From contig JAQMWT010000555.1 in NCBI GenBank assembly GCA_029834535.1, positions 62,001 through 126,000 on the forward strand: a stretch of 64,000 bases of DNA, in the 5' to 3' direction. The notes below the pieces were generated by a model. The model saw only the letters and a list, made by a program, of their open reading frames with translations. It was not told the DNA's origin and searched no databases. This document shows, piece after piece, positions 23,287 to 33,957 of this stretch (position 1 is the stretch's first letter; each line of letters opens with the position of its first letter). Both the position numbers and the translations under genes were made by a program. This DNA comes from Chrysophaeum taylorii (Eukaryota; Sar; Pelagophyceae; Pelagomonadales; Pelagomonadaceae).

Positions 23287-24309
23287 GCGCTGCCTGAGCA
23301 TTGGAAATCTTGTCTCCTGACTGAGGGAAAAACGTTGCTGCTCGGCGCGGACAAGACGGGCAAAGTTGTTGCCCTAGGCTGCGCATGAACAACAAGAATT
23401 TCTTCATTGCGGCGGCGGCGGCCCGGATTAAGTACAGGGACCTCGGACACGATACCGAGTTTTTCAAACACGCCGGGACACACCACCATGATTCCTTCCC
23501 CGAAGGCTCTTTGGAGATGGAGGATGATGAGGAAGAACCAGACGAAGATACCGAGGTTGTTCGTTCGTTCGTTCACATCGCCTAAAGTAAGAAGAAACAC
23601 TGAACCCCATCCACGGTAGTATGTCCTCCTTCGCCCCGAATTTAACGCGAATGAATCTAAGAGCACCAGACCTAGGAGCCAATAGCGCGCGGGGAGCACG
23701 GAAAAAACTGACGGGGCACGGCAGGGACCGTCGGCGCTGGCGTTAAAAGAAAGAAGGTGGCGTTCACTTCACAAAGGCTCAGTTTAACCACGTAGGTGAC
23801 GTGTTCACTTCAAATCACCAATATTGCGTGGCTGGTGAAGTGGTTCGCGTTCACTTGGTGAAGTGAATTCCCAACGCTGAAAAGTAACACTTATTATTAT
23901 TATGGTCAGCGTTAAGAAACGCATAGGAAGTTTTCAGGTCCCAATATGTCTTGATAAGTTTCCACATCGATAAATAGTGGTATGCCAAGGCCCTGAAGGC
24001 GCAATGAAACGAGACCAATTCTTCTTGCCGTACCTAAAAATACCGATATCAAAGGTCAGGGTTTTGTTTTCGTGCTTTAGTACATGTTTTAAACCGGTTT
24101 ATAACCGGATTTTTTAACTTTTGGATTTTACCGGCCGGCCGGTTCAAACATCTTCTCGCGTCCGGTTGACACCGAAACGCTCAGAAAAAAAACGTTGCAG
24201 GACGTCAGTTTTTTGTGGTCAGGGAGCATTTTTTCTCTCTTCCATTTATTTCTCTTCCGTGCGCTGCCTCCTGTTGAAGTTGCAGACGCTGGTGACCGTA
24301 ATGGTGTGA

Positions 24310-24720
24310 CCATGTCCAGGGAAGGAGTTTGGTGAGCGACAAAGTGATCACAACGCCCTTAGTTACAAGGGCGATGGCACGTTCGAATGGAGATGTGCGG
24401 CACGCGGCTGCACGCACGCACGGGCAAAAAAGTTCAAGCCAACTCAATGGGTCGAGCACATCGTCCTGCCAGATTGCAATCACACACCCGATGGCGTTAA
24501 GTGCACGCTCGCAAGTCGTCAGACGCTAAGAACATCTCGGGGTCTGTATGGGCCACGAATAAAAAAAAAACGGACCGCCGCTGTCTCCACGACCTTCTTC
24601 GCGCCTCGATGGCGACATCGTCCGCGCGCCTTGATTGTTGCCGGAGACTGGGACGACTCCGTCGCAAGTCGTGTCGAAGCAATCTATAGAGTCGCGGAAG
24701 TCAATGATTTTCAGGTGTGA
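24310..24720 (+). CDS. FLYWCH/MULE-type zinc-finger-like fragment
   Basis: Open from a stop at 24307-24309 to a stop near 24720, without an ATG. Near its start it reads YKGDGTFEWRCAARGC followed by about 25 residues and CNHTPDG. A Trp-x-Cys-x4-Cys pair and a distal x-N-H after an aromatic-rich lead match the FLYWCH zinc finger and the related N-terminal DNA-binding finger of MULE transposases. The rest of the frame (VEAIYRVAEVNDFQ) has no motif I know. It lies 430 bp outside the hAT-like element. It may be a fragment of a Mutator-like transposase or an exon of a host DNA-binding protein. Confidence 0.45.
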   Translation, partial: PCPGKEFGERQSDHNALSYKGDGTFEWRCAARGCTHARAKKFKPTQWVEHIVLPDCNHTPDGVKCTLASRQTLRTSRGLYGPRIKKKRTAAVSTTFFAPRWRHRPRALIVAGDWDDSVASRVEAIYRVAEVNDFQV

Positions 24721-26504
24721 GACGCGCCGTACCAAGCTTATCAACGAGAAGGAAGATCACCAAATTCATGCTTGGTTGCGCTCTGCCTTTCGTCAACACC
24801 TTTTTCTTCATCGATATGATCACGGCGCTCAACGCGGCCTACAACGTCAAGCACTTGCCCAAGTCCGAGGCCTTTCGGCGCGCCACGGCTTTTTTTTGAA
24901 GAGACCGTGCAGAATATCAACAAGATGCGGTTCGTTCGCCACCGGCAACTTGGCTATTGGGTTCGACGGCTTCAAGAGGTGAGCTGACGTGGCGGTTCGA
25001 AACCTAAACCCCACAAAAATGTGTGTCGTTTTTTACCGGAAGAAAACCCAAAATTACCTACCCCCATAAAAAAAAAAAAAAAAAACGAGAGGTTTTTACG
25101 GTAAAATCCTTCTTGCACTGCCAAGGTAAGCTATAGCCTTAATAGCAGGGGCAGAAGGGACGGCTAGGAAGGAAGAGAGTTCCACGAACGAGAGATGGTC
25201 GTTCGAAACATAAATAGCGTCGTCCAGAGCGGATGGTAGTACGTACGAACGAGGGAGAGTGGGACTCTGTAAGCTTCATCCGCAGGCAAACCTTTCGCAG
25301 CAAAGTTGGTGACATTGAAAGGACGTCGGCAAGCGTTGGAGGGGATGGAAGTTCTGCTTGCATCGACGAAGCAGAGCGTGTCGTCTCGGCTCGGCTGAAT
25401 CTGGTGGTAGTCAAGGGGGCTCGCGAGATACGCCTCTCGGGAGAGAAGGGCGCACTACCGAGTAAAGCATTGGCGAGATCCAAGGATAGTGGGAAAAAAG
25501 AAAGGGCTAGTTTAACGACATTGTAGCAGGGTTAGGAGAGAACGGAACGTAGCAAAGTCGGCTGCAAGCGGTTTGGCGAAGCCATCCGCCACAATTAATT
25601 TGCCATGGTGAACGCTTTTGCAATGCGACGTTTTGAACCAGCGTGTAGACTGTGCTTTGCACACACGAGCAGTAGAAGTGAGCATCCGACGACAAGAGTG
25701 GTAGACTCCAGCATATCCTCAGGGTTGCAACGAGCTCAATGGGTAGTAAAGAGAAATCTGCTGCCTCTTACCCATATCCGTCCGTTGAGAACGTGATCTC
25801 TTCCTTACCCTTATTCTTCCTTTTTTCTACACAATCTAATAGTCCTCTGATTTGTGCCTACGCTCATCATCATGGTCTAGCGCGTCCCGAGGTATGTAGC
25901 ACTATACACTTAACCTTTCTCGTGTAGTTCTAGATGCCGCCTGTCGTGTTCTGAGGATGATATAGGGAACATAACCTTTTCATTTCCCGAATTAACTACT
26001 TCCAGATATTCACGATGAGACGGGATGGTTTCCCAGGTGACTTACCACTGCTTTGCTAAATGCTCTGCAGGTTATGGGCCCAGGCGGGTCCCTGAGAAAC
26101 CATGTGTTAAAACATGCACGTAACCTATGGGTATTGGACTTTTACCGCGCCAGTCCAGCCTCGCCATGTGACACGCTTGTTTTATATAACGCCATTACCA
26201 TTGGGCTGTATATAATATTTTTTTTGCACGCGTGATCGTGTAACCTTGTGTGCACCTGTTCATAGCATCGTATTGTTATGTTAATGCTGATGTGTGTGTA
26301 ATTGGCTAACCTGTACTCTTGCACACATGTTATGGAATATTTTGGGTACGTCCACTCGTACATTATATGGCAATGCACTTAACAAGCTCCTTGAGAGCAC
26401 CAAAACTAACCAGCTGCCTGAGTGACTACGCTTAGCGACACTACTCTGGACTCACAGCTTGCACAGTCGTCATATAGACACATTTTCCATCGAAAAATCG
26501 ATGA
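24721..26504. other. Leader side of the Copia element and unassigned DNA
   Basis: Includes a poly-A run at 25069-25085. From about 25600 on, the sequence becomes AT-rich like the retrotransposon and probably holds the 5' LTR/leader. I could not fix LTR ends, a TG...CA pair or a primer-binding site. One pyrimidine-rich patch (CCGTTGAGAACG near 25783) recurs at 36286 and may be an LTR trace. A 97-codon plus frame at 25233-25523 has no recognisable motif. Confidence 0.35.
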
Positions 26505-26594
26505 GTGTACATAGACACCGATAGACAGACCCCCTTAGAATGTCTAGACAGTGTCAACTGCGTGACTGAACCCACAGGTTCCCCGTCAACTGCT

Positions 26595-28790
26595 ATGGCA
26601 GAACACGCAGCACGAGCCGCACCCAAGGCGATCACAGGTGCGGATATATTGAAGCTCGAAGCTCCTGTAGTTGAGTTTCTTAACGAAGGAAATCGGTTTC
26701 AGCTTCAGAACCGCAAGGTATCCTTGCAAATCAAGCATATCAAGCAATTACTACGGTCCAGTCATGCCGATGCTTTCCTCGAGTACGACTCGTACGAAGC
26801 ATATACTCGGTCATGCAAGGACTACGAAATCCTCCGGAATCAAATTCTCGATCGCGTTTTCCTGGAATGGAAGACCGATAGGGCTGCTGATCTCCGTTTA
26901 GCTGTTGATGAATTGCCCCCTGAGTATCAGGAATGGCATTTCACCAACGAAGCTTTCCCCAACTTACCTGATGCAGAAGTAGCTCAGCTAACTACTGTCT
27001 GTTACGACTATGAAGTCAAGGCATTACGTCCTGAAATCAATGCCCGTTTCTTAGAAGAGGAACGAATCTTAAATCGCGCGCACCCGAAGGCACTAGCTTT
27101 CGACACCCGTGTTCGTGCCCCGGTTACCATGTTTTCGTTAACTGCAGCTGACTGGCACACTTACCAGAACACGTACGCTACATTCTTGCATACTTACTTC
27201 AATCTTGAAAGTGTTGGAAAACCGGCACTTGCGGCCTGGCCCGCCATCAACGAGATATACAACAAAAGCTATTTACCCAACAAGGCTCGAGCTATTATGC
27301 TCATCGCCTTTAATCACTACGAGTCTGTTACGACTACTGATGTGTCTTATTTGAAACAGCAATTTAACTCTGTTGTTTATAATCCTAACTGGTATGTCCA
27401 TGTATTTATCGAAGCTGTCCTAGCATTTAGGCAAATCTCTTACCAACTTAACCAGGAAGAGACTGACCTTCAATTCGACTTTGGCACTCTTTGCAGAAAA
27501 ATCTATGAAGAGATACATCGGCATTATGCCGATAATACCAGCAACAACCGTTACGATCGTGGTTGGGTAGATTGGTGTTATATGTACGAAACCCGATCTC
27601 CATCTCGACCTGTACCAGAAGCTGAACGATTGTGTCACCCTACCAACCCAAGCTACATTTTAGAATACGCATTAGACCTTTACAATGTCGTATCAAACGG
27701 GTCGAACAAAAGACGCTTAGAACGCCCTGTTTCTTGGCAACCCTATGTCGAAGGTTTATCAACTCAACCAAAGCCAAAGTTACTCCTTACACATGCTTTG
27801 GACTCATCGGACAAAAGTCTGACTCAAACTGCTAACACACTCGCCTTCATCACTTCGTCCCAACCTGGTACATCTTCCACGTTTAACGCTAGACGCTTGC
27901 GTAACTCTAATGATGCTCGCCAGCCTTTCTCTCGCAGCGATTTATCGTATTATCGTCCTGGTGATTCTTACGTCACCAAGAAAACTGCCGGACAGTCCCA
28001 TGACCGTCCAATTTACCCCCGCACTTTTGACAGGTCCTCTCGGTCTAACATGAAATTATTAGATCGAACAAACCACACCTTAAACACCCTGCGAGAACAG
28101 TGTAGCGAACTCACGAAGCATGTGACAGATAATGATACCACGGCTCAGCTACAACATAATATCAACAAGTTATTTGAGACTTTGCTACAATCAGCCGATA
28201 TCCTGTCAACAACATCTACGGAGGACAACCGTAGTTTACTTCGTCTAAACGAACAGCTCATGTTTGCAGAAGACATCATTTGTGATGTAGACGTTCATCT
28301 ATCCTCGACCGAAAAGTCGTTAAACTACGTGGAGCCACAACACCATACTGTCGTTACTGCTCCCACCCCAACAACAACTCCTCCTACTACAAACACACAG
28401 GGTAATCTTTCCAATACTGTGTCTAACCTCTTTACCGCTTCCGCCATTTCGGCTTTACCACCAGCATTATTGTCCTCGTTATCTTCACAGGTCCAATCTG
28501 CGCTCAACATACCATCACAAGCCGAAACCAAAAGGGATGCCGATCATACTTCGCTATCGTCATTTGATGAAAAGCACGGCATGGCTGATGAGGCTGACGA
28601 ACCATCACCACCTGTTCAACCGATTATTATTCCAACGAATCTGTTATTGCTGGAGAACTTCTTCACAGCCAGCCTCTCCACTACTTGCCCACATTCGGAA
28701 AACGCCTTCCTCACCAACTACATGAAGGTAAACAGTGTCCCTCCACATTGCTCTTTTCTATATTTTGACTCTGTGCTACCATCTCATTGA
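26595..28790 (+). CDS. gag: Gag-like capsid/structural ORF of the Copia element
   Basis: This frame is open from 26505; I favour the ATG at 26595 (MAEHAARAAP), giving about 731 codons, because the upstream codons look like leader. The N-terminal ~400 residues are helical and mixed-charge (for example FLEYDSYEAYTRSCKDYEIL and HYADNTSNNRYDRGW), as expected for a capsid domain. A Ser/Arg-rich middle and a coiled-coil-like stretch (LDRTNHTLNTLREQCSELTK) follow, then a Pro/Thr-rich linker. No CCHC zinc knuckle is visible. Function is inferred from position first in the element; the sequence itself is not one I recognise. It overlaps the next ORF by 4 nt in another frame, possibly an original frameshift site. 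Confidence 0.6.
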   Translation: MAEHAARAAPKAITGADILKLEAPVVEFLNEGNRFQLQNRKVSLQIKHIKQLLRSSHADAFLEYDSYEAYTRSCKDYEILRNQILDRVFLEWKTDRAADLRLAVDELPPEYQEWHFTNEAFPNLPDAEVAQLTTVCYDYEVKALRPEINARFLEEERILNRAHPKALAFDTRVRAPVTMFSLTAADWHTYQNTYATFLHTYFNLESVGKPALAAWPAINEIYNKSYLPNKARAIMLIAFNHYESVTTTDVSYLKQQFNSVVYNPNWYVHVFIEAVLAFRQISYQLNQEETDLQFDFGTLCRKIYEEIHRHYADNTSNNRYDRGWVDWCYMYETRSPSRPVPEAERLCHPTNPSYILEYALDLYNVVSNGSNKRRLERPVSWQPYVEGLSTQPKPKLLLTHALDSSDKSLTQTANTLAFITSSQPGTSSTFNARRLRNSNDARQPFSRSDLSYYRPGDSYVTKKTAGQSHDRPIYPRTFDRSSRSNMKLLDRTNHTLNTLREQCSELTKHVTDNDTTAQLQHNINKLFETLLQSADILSTTSTEDNRSLLRLNEQLMFAEDIICDVDVHLSSTEKSLNYVEPQHHTVVTAPTPTTTPPTTNTQGNLSNTVSNLFTASAISALPPALLSSLSSQVQSALNIPSQAETKRDADHTSLSSFDEKHGMADEADEPSPPVQPIIIPTNLLLLENFFTASLSTTCPHSENAFLTNYMKVNSVPPHCSFLYFDSVLPSH

Positions 28791-29284
28791 TGTCCACTTG
28801 TGATTTTGCAATACCCAATCATATAATTCCACTGGACTCCAAATACGCGCCGATTGTTATTCAGACGGCTACAGGACAACAACGGGCATCACACATGATG
28901 TTAACACGCAACATCGTTATTCCCCTACCAGATCATCCACAAGTTGGCTACGTTAAGATCGACTTCGCTTTATGTCTTCAACCAGTGCATGACCGACATC
29001 TCGCTATCCTGAGCATGCTCGAATGGAACCAGACCAATCTTACCACCGTGTTCAACGATCGAGCTGAGCCAAGGCCCAGCGCTGTCACGAGCCGCATAGA
29101 CAAAGATGTACGTATATCCATACACTATGTCGCAGCTAATTTACCCGCTCTCCCTTGTATCACTTACAACATCGCGCGCGACAAGCGGCTGGAACTTCGC
29201 TCCCTTGCATTTCCCCTCAAGCGATACCATGATAACAGGGAGCTACAAGTGCAGGCCAGTAAGTTCGCCAGTAAGTTCACCTAG
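28787..29284 (+). pseudogene. Protease-like fragment of the Copia element
   Basis: A 165-codon frame following gag. VIQTATGQQRASHMML, about 25 residues, then HDRHLAILSMLEWNQ resembles the flap and the 'aiLG.d.L' helix of retroviral-type aspartic proteases. The catalytic D-S/T-G triad is not clearly present: the nearest candidate is PLDSKYAP upstream, with K in place of G. The frame runs into the GTAAGTTC repeat array and ends there. Either the protease lost its active site, or the true active site is in the gag tail. Tentative. Confidence 0.35.
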
Positions 29285-29592
29285 TCCCAATCTCTAACCC
29301 CAGTAAGTTCACCTGGTCCCAGTAAGTTCACCTAGTCCCAATCTCTAACCCCAGTAAGTTCGGCGTAAGCCCACTCGTGCTCACACCCACTCACCCCACT
29401 CTCCTTCGAGCTCGTCGCTCTCACCTCCGCCAATCTAAGCTGCTTTGATCCGTACACGCCGCTAGCCTTTGCGTTCACTCTAAAAACCCCAGTAAGTTCA
29501 CTTGGTCCCAGTAAGTTCACCTGGTCACTAAGTTCACCTAGTCCCAATCTCAAACCCCAGTAAGTTCACCTGGTCCCAGTAAGTTCACCTAC
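29255..29592 (+). repeat. Irregular tandem array of AGTAAGTTCACCTGGTCCC-type units
   Basis: About nine copies of AGTAAGTTC, usually followed by ACCTGGTCCC or ACCTAGTCCCAATCTC, spaced irregularly, with an unrelated segment at about 29360-29490 in the middle. The unit contains GTAAGT, the consensus eukaryotic 5' splice donor. It interrupts the element between protease and methyltransferase. Confidence 0.85.
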
Positions 29593-29991
29593 AGTGCGCG
29601 CGTAGACGCCGGGAGGGGGCTTATCGGTTGGGGTAGGGTGGAGTCGTCGACTCAGAAGAGGATATCCTCGGGGTTGCCGATCGACAGAGAGCCACGTAGA
29701 GCTGGACGTGGCAGAAGACGGGCTTCGCCAAGAGGACGCCGACCTCGCGGGGCGTCTGGCCCTGGCTCTTGGTGATCGTTTGGCGTCGGCGGGCCTTACG
29801 GGATACAGGTTGGAGGAGCCTCGGTGACAACGACACGATCGATCATGTATCTGGTACCGTTGCAGTGGCCGTGCGACGGGTCGAGGTTGCGAAGACTTTA
29901 AGCTCGCGATCAAAGTCAGCATGCCGTTGGTTGTCAGGGAGTTCAAAACTCGACTCTAAGAGCGAGGCGTCGTCTTCCGACCCAACCTAGT
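29593..29991. other. Unique filler inside the Copia insertion
   Basis: GC-rich, unlike the surrounding retroelement and like the host flanks. No coding motif seen. Confidence 0.5.
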
Positions 29992-30191
<200 letters not shown>

Positions 30192-30258
30192 AAAACATCT
30201 GTCGATTAGTAGTAAGGACTGGCATACTACAATTACCTACTCCAACGAGTTTACCAGA

Positions 30259-31704
30259 TTGGCCGTGGATTCGCCCTTTGGTTCTCAATCTTCGGAAACA
30301 GAACAAATTTGTTCAGCAAAATACGCAGCCATTGAGTTGACTACTCGCACGGCCAGTTTTCTCTCACAAGAGTCCAATCTCCGCAAACCCTCTGTCATGT
30401 TACTTTGTTCTGGTTTGTCAACTCCGGCGTTCCTGTCTCAAGCCACTAATGACTTAGGTTTAAATTTCAATGTAAAAGTTGTAGTTGAGTCTGATGATAC
30501 GCTTGTTCGTATGTTACGCCACCGTTTTCCTACTGTACTATTATTTGAATCTCTCCCCGCCTTTATTAACCATCTTAGCTTAATCTCACCAGAGGAAAGG
30601 CGCACATTCTATTGTGATATAATTGAGATCACACCTCCCTGCACAAACAGGAATTTACTAAAACAACAAAAGTCAGAAGACTTACACAGCCTGCTGGACG
30701 ATTCTCTTTTCGACAGCATGCTGTCTGTCATCAAACTACTCCAGCCCTTGGTACTACTGGCTGAGATGACGCCTCCGCATAAGTACTGTCACCAAGACCA
30801 CATCACAGTGGCCAACCTTATCTATGCTACTCTTGATTACTGTGTCGATGTTGTTGATAGGTTCCCGACCTACCTATGTGGCGACTACCAATCTAGAGAA
30901 AGATGGATATGCGTCGCACGCAGATATTCTACTGGACCAATTAACCTATCATCGTGGCCCATCCTCCATCCACGCCCCTTCCTAAAGATCGTGGATGATC
31001 TACAAGCTATTCCCAAGCGCCTTTGGCTACCTAACCACATATCCAAAGACTGGATCCGGGTGTTCCCCGATCCTCCATACATCCCCGTTCCTAAAACGTT
31101 TGCACCTTACTCTCGCACAGGTTCTGCTCAGCTTACTATGGCTGACCTTGAATCCCTCAATATGTTACTACTTCGCCTTCACTCACAACAGGCTCACGAG
31201 CAACGTACTCACTCTGTTCAACCCGAGTGTACTTACCATCAGTTGTGCTTTAAACGCTCCTCTATGGAGCCATTACCTAATGCAACACATCCTATACACG
31301 TCAAGATTTTTACAATCCTCTATAACGTGTTTGCAAGCTTACATACTAACTCACCCACTCCTGTGTCCTATTACATAACCGTTTTCGAAACTAACCAACC
31401 GTCACACAGGTTATTACTTACAACCTCATCAACATCACACAACTCCTACTTCTTAACTGGTGGCCACCATTCCGACGGCAACCTCACCATAGAGAACGCC
31501 ACCACCAAAACTCCAACTCCCATCAACGCCTTTGAGAGAACGTATACGTTCACTGCTTCCGACATCCCCCGCGACCGGGACAGATCCATATATCTGGAGC
31601 CGTTTGTGGGTTACTTGTGGATAGTCCAAGCCTTTCCCAAGTTGGCTCCGCTACCACCTATGGCACCGCCATACAAAACCTCGTGTCCAGATGCGCTCTC
31701 GTGA
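30259..31704 (+). pseudogene. C5-cytosine DNA methyltransferase-like domain, catalytic part
   Basis: An uninterrupted 481-codon frame. Residues 45-60 (SVMLLCSGLSTPAFLS) fit motif I (SAM binding); VVVESDD (75-80) fits motif II. CDIIEITPPC (119-128) is motif IV with the catalytic Cys at residue 128 (nt 30640-30642). LLAEM (166-170) is motif VI with its Glu. CGDYQSRERWICVARR (207-222) is motif VIII, Q-x-R-x-R. The rest, residues 225-481, is the position of a target-recognition domain and is unusually long. C5 methyltransferases attack cytosine with the motif-IV Cys and protonate with the motif-VI Glu; both are kept. Motif I has lost the usual second and third Gly, so activity is uncertain. The ATG may be internal to an original polyprotein. 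The domain lies between protease and integrase. Frame breaks after it make the copy a pseudogene. Confidence 0.75.
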
Positions 31705-31990
31705 TGCCTGGCTGCCTTACCTACTAGGCCACCGACAACTCTTTCGATTACAAGGATTCTCTTTTGCTCTGGAAGATCATCACCTATCTCATAGTCGCTA
31801 TATAGGGTACCTTCGTGGAAGTGACCGCAAACTCGGCTCTAAAATCCACTCAATGCTTGCTCCATTGCCAACCGTCCGAGGGTATGCCAATATTATTTTA
31901 CTCGACCCTCGCAACGGGAAATTACGCTACCCCACTCGACCGGAGTTGATTCGTGCTAACAACCACACCAAACAACAGGAATCCTCTTGT
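31691..31990 (+). pseudogene. Methyltransferase-like domain continued: target-recognition end and motif IX
   Basis: A second frame overlaps the end of the previous one by 14 nt and reads FRLQGFSFALEDHHLSHSRY, then YANIILLDPRNGKLRYPTRP and ELIRANN. 'L-R-Y-P-T-R-P-E-L-I-R' suits motif IX of C5 methyltransferases (R-x-l-T-x-R-E-x-a-r). The frame continues to 32137, but the protein-like signal leaves it at about 31990. Confidence 0.55.
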
Positions 31991-32496
31991 CTCTACGCCA
32001 TGACCTTTGCTGTGACATGCTCAGCAATGCTCTGCCTGCCGGTACGTACAGCACTCTGTACAAGCACCTTTCGCTCATCGTCGCCGATATTAAATCCCTT
32101 ATGTTGGACCCTACCTTCCAACATACTGCTGCCGTGACGAAGAAATCCTATGTATCCAATTTCATGACCGTTGACCAAGCCTCCACCACGTGCAGCACAG
32201 ATACCTTGTCTTTGGCACAATCTTTTATGATGTCTATTTCCAGCAACTGCTTGACCGAAATGTCGTTAAACTATATATCGTCGTCCTACGAAGATACTCT
32301 CGCTACTCGTGATAATGAGGATGCACCTCCAAGTGACCCTGCTGTGCACCAGGATGACGACGCACCGCCTTCCACTGCCTTAGACACCGAACTCAAGTTC
32401 GATGTTCGGCGCAAACGGCACATTCCCGCTCATCCATTCCTCGTAAGTCCTCGCACACGGATCCACCGAATATCTCAATGCCAAAGAACGTGCTAA
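31987..32496 (+). pseudogene. Methyltransferase-like domain end (motif X-like) and linker to integrase
   Basis: A third frame reads CDMLSNALPAGTYSTLYKHL, close to motif X (Q-x-G-N-A-V-P-x-x-l-a), followed by helical LIVADIKSLMLDP and then an acidic Pro/Asp-rich linker. Motif X completes the SAM pocket. The shift out of the previous frame at about 31985 separates motifs IX and X, a clear disabling change unless frameshifting occurs. Confidence 0.5.
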
Positions 32497-32833
32497 TCGC
32501 TTTCACCGGGTGCATCACTGCCCCGACAACGTCGCTGCCAAGGCCCCCAACGTACTTGCTCGCCCTGGATTCTCTGCTTCTGACATACCATATCGCGACT
32601 TATGCACCGACTGCATCGCACACAACAAGCGCCACCCGCACAAGCATTTCAATGCGACCAAGCCTTCTTTTGAGCAAACCCACAAAGCCGGTGAAGTCTG
32701 GGCGTGCGACGGCGGCTATGTGACCATCCCATCCGAATGGGGAGGCTTCACACATATCATCGTCTTCAAGGAACTCATTTCGAAATTTCTCATGGTGTAC
32801 TTTACACGCACCAGCTCTGGATTTTGTGTATGA
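32440..32833 (+). pseudogene. Copia integrase: zinc-binding domain and start of catalytic core
   Basis: The frame reads EYLNAKERANRFHRVHHC, then LCTDCIAHNKRHPHKH about 28 residues on. This is the H-x3-H...C-x2-C zinc-binding (GAG-pre-integrase) module. It then reads AGEVWACDGGYVTIPSEWGG, the start of the rve integrase core with the first catalytic Asp at 32708-32710, and ELISKFLMVYFTRTSSGF. It stops at 32833, where the reading moves to the next frame. Confidence 0.8.
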
Positions 32834-33530
32834 CTTCTGTCGTACGCAACTCAATGTGCACATGCGCACCCTCTACTCCGATGCATTCAAGCCTTACTTT
32901 AGCCAGCACATTACCTCCCCGTACCGCGTCGATAAGGGCATTCAACTCATTGCCTTCCCGCCGTACATGCACCACTTTAACTTTGAAGTTGAGTCTGCCA
33001 TCGGTTTCATCGCCTCCGCCTCCTCAACTCGCCTTCGTTCTCTCCTTAATGCTCACTATCGTGGCGCCAAGATCGTGGAACCCGCTATCATGTTCCCATG
33101 GGCGGTGATACACACCGTTCAAAGCTATAACCTTCTCCCGAACGCCACGCTCGAGCGCATTCATCATGCTATTCTGAGCCCGCAAAAGCTACTCTACAAC
33201 CAACTCAGCACTTCCCAACACGATATGCTCAAGATTTTTGGCGCTGAATGTTACCTCCTATTGGAGCCCCATGAACACCACAAGTGGGAACCGTGCCGCC
33301 GCAAATATTTATATCTCTGTTGCGCCAACGCACAAAACCCGCTCGTCTCCCCACGCGTCGACCATCTCGCTGACGTCGTCCTCAACCCTGAAAACGGACA
33401 AATTCGTGTTTCGTCCAAGCTGCAATTCCTCTACATGTTGCAGCATCCTACTCCTGATCCTGAACTAGCTCCTCCGCCACACGCTCCTTCCGCGCCTTTC
33501 TCGCTCACACCCCACACCACTATGCAAGAT
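32826..33530 (+). pseudogene. Copia integrase: rest of catalytic core and C-terminal part
   Basis: The frame 32826-33773 supplies TLYSDAFKPYFSQH (second Asp, 32880-32882) and YMHHFNFEVESAIGF (Glu, 32991-32993). The spacing is 36 residues, as in D,D35E-type cores, with FNFEVES at the usual qNG.aEr position. The integrase C-terminal feature KYLYLCCANAQNPLVSPRVD follows (compare 'GiFlGY...ayRv'). The sequence after about 33530 is Pro/His-rich linker. Confidence 0.75.
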
Positions 33531-33957
33531 CATGTCATTCAGAGGGGGACAAGGACTTCTCATCCTCAGAGGGGCACTCCCCACCTCCATCAGCTCCTCA
33601 TTCTTCGTCCCCTACTCCGGCCTCTTCTCCATCTTCTGCCGCTACCGCCGACGAATCTGGCTCTATGTCACCGCCGCCCTTGCTTCCTTCTTACAAAGAC
33701 CTTTTTGCACAAGATGACCTCATTCTTGTCCCAGGTTCCAAACAGCCTAACACTCGCAAGGCCACTTCTATGAAAACTATCCGAGCCCGGTTACAAGCGT
33801 CTACTATTGGTGCTTACAAAGCCGCTGGTGGCAAGCTCGCCGATTTCCGCTGGGATCTTCGCCACCACTTTCTTACGTTCAAGTCTCCCGCCCTCTCCGC
33901 CCTTCATCTCCGTGGTGGTATCCTCTGGTCTGCTATCTGCTCAGAGGGGAACATGCG

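Larger units (their letters stand above)
20766..23879 (+). mobile_element. hAT-like DNA transposon, long copy
   Basis: Begins CAGCGTTGGGAATTCACCGG and ends with the inverted form of CAGCGTTGGGAATTCACTTC, 3114 bp apart. The 8 bp outside each end are AAAACTAC and AAAAGTAA (6 of 8 match), compatible with a worn hAT-type target duplication. Subterminal GTTCACTTCAC words repeat at both ends, which is also common in hAT elements. The inside carries hAT-transposase-like fragments, listed separately, that are disrupted. The 0.7-kb element at 16099-16800 is a deletion derivative of the same family in opposite orientation. Confidence 0.7.
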
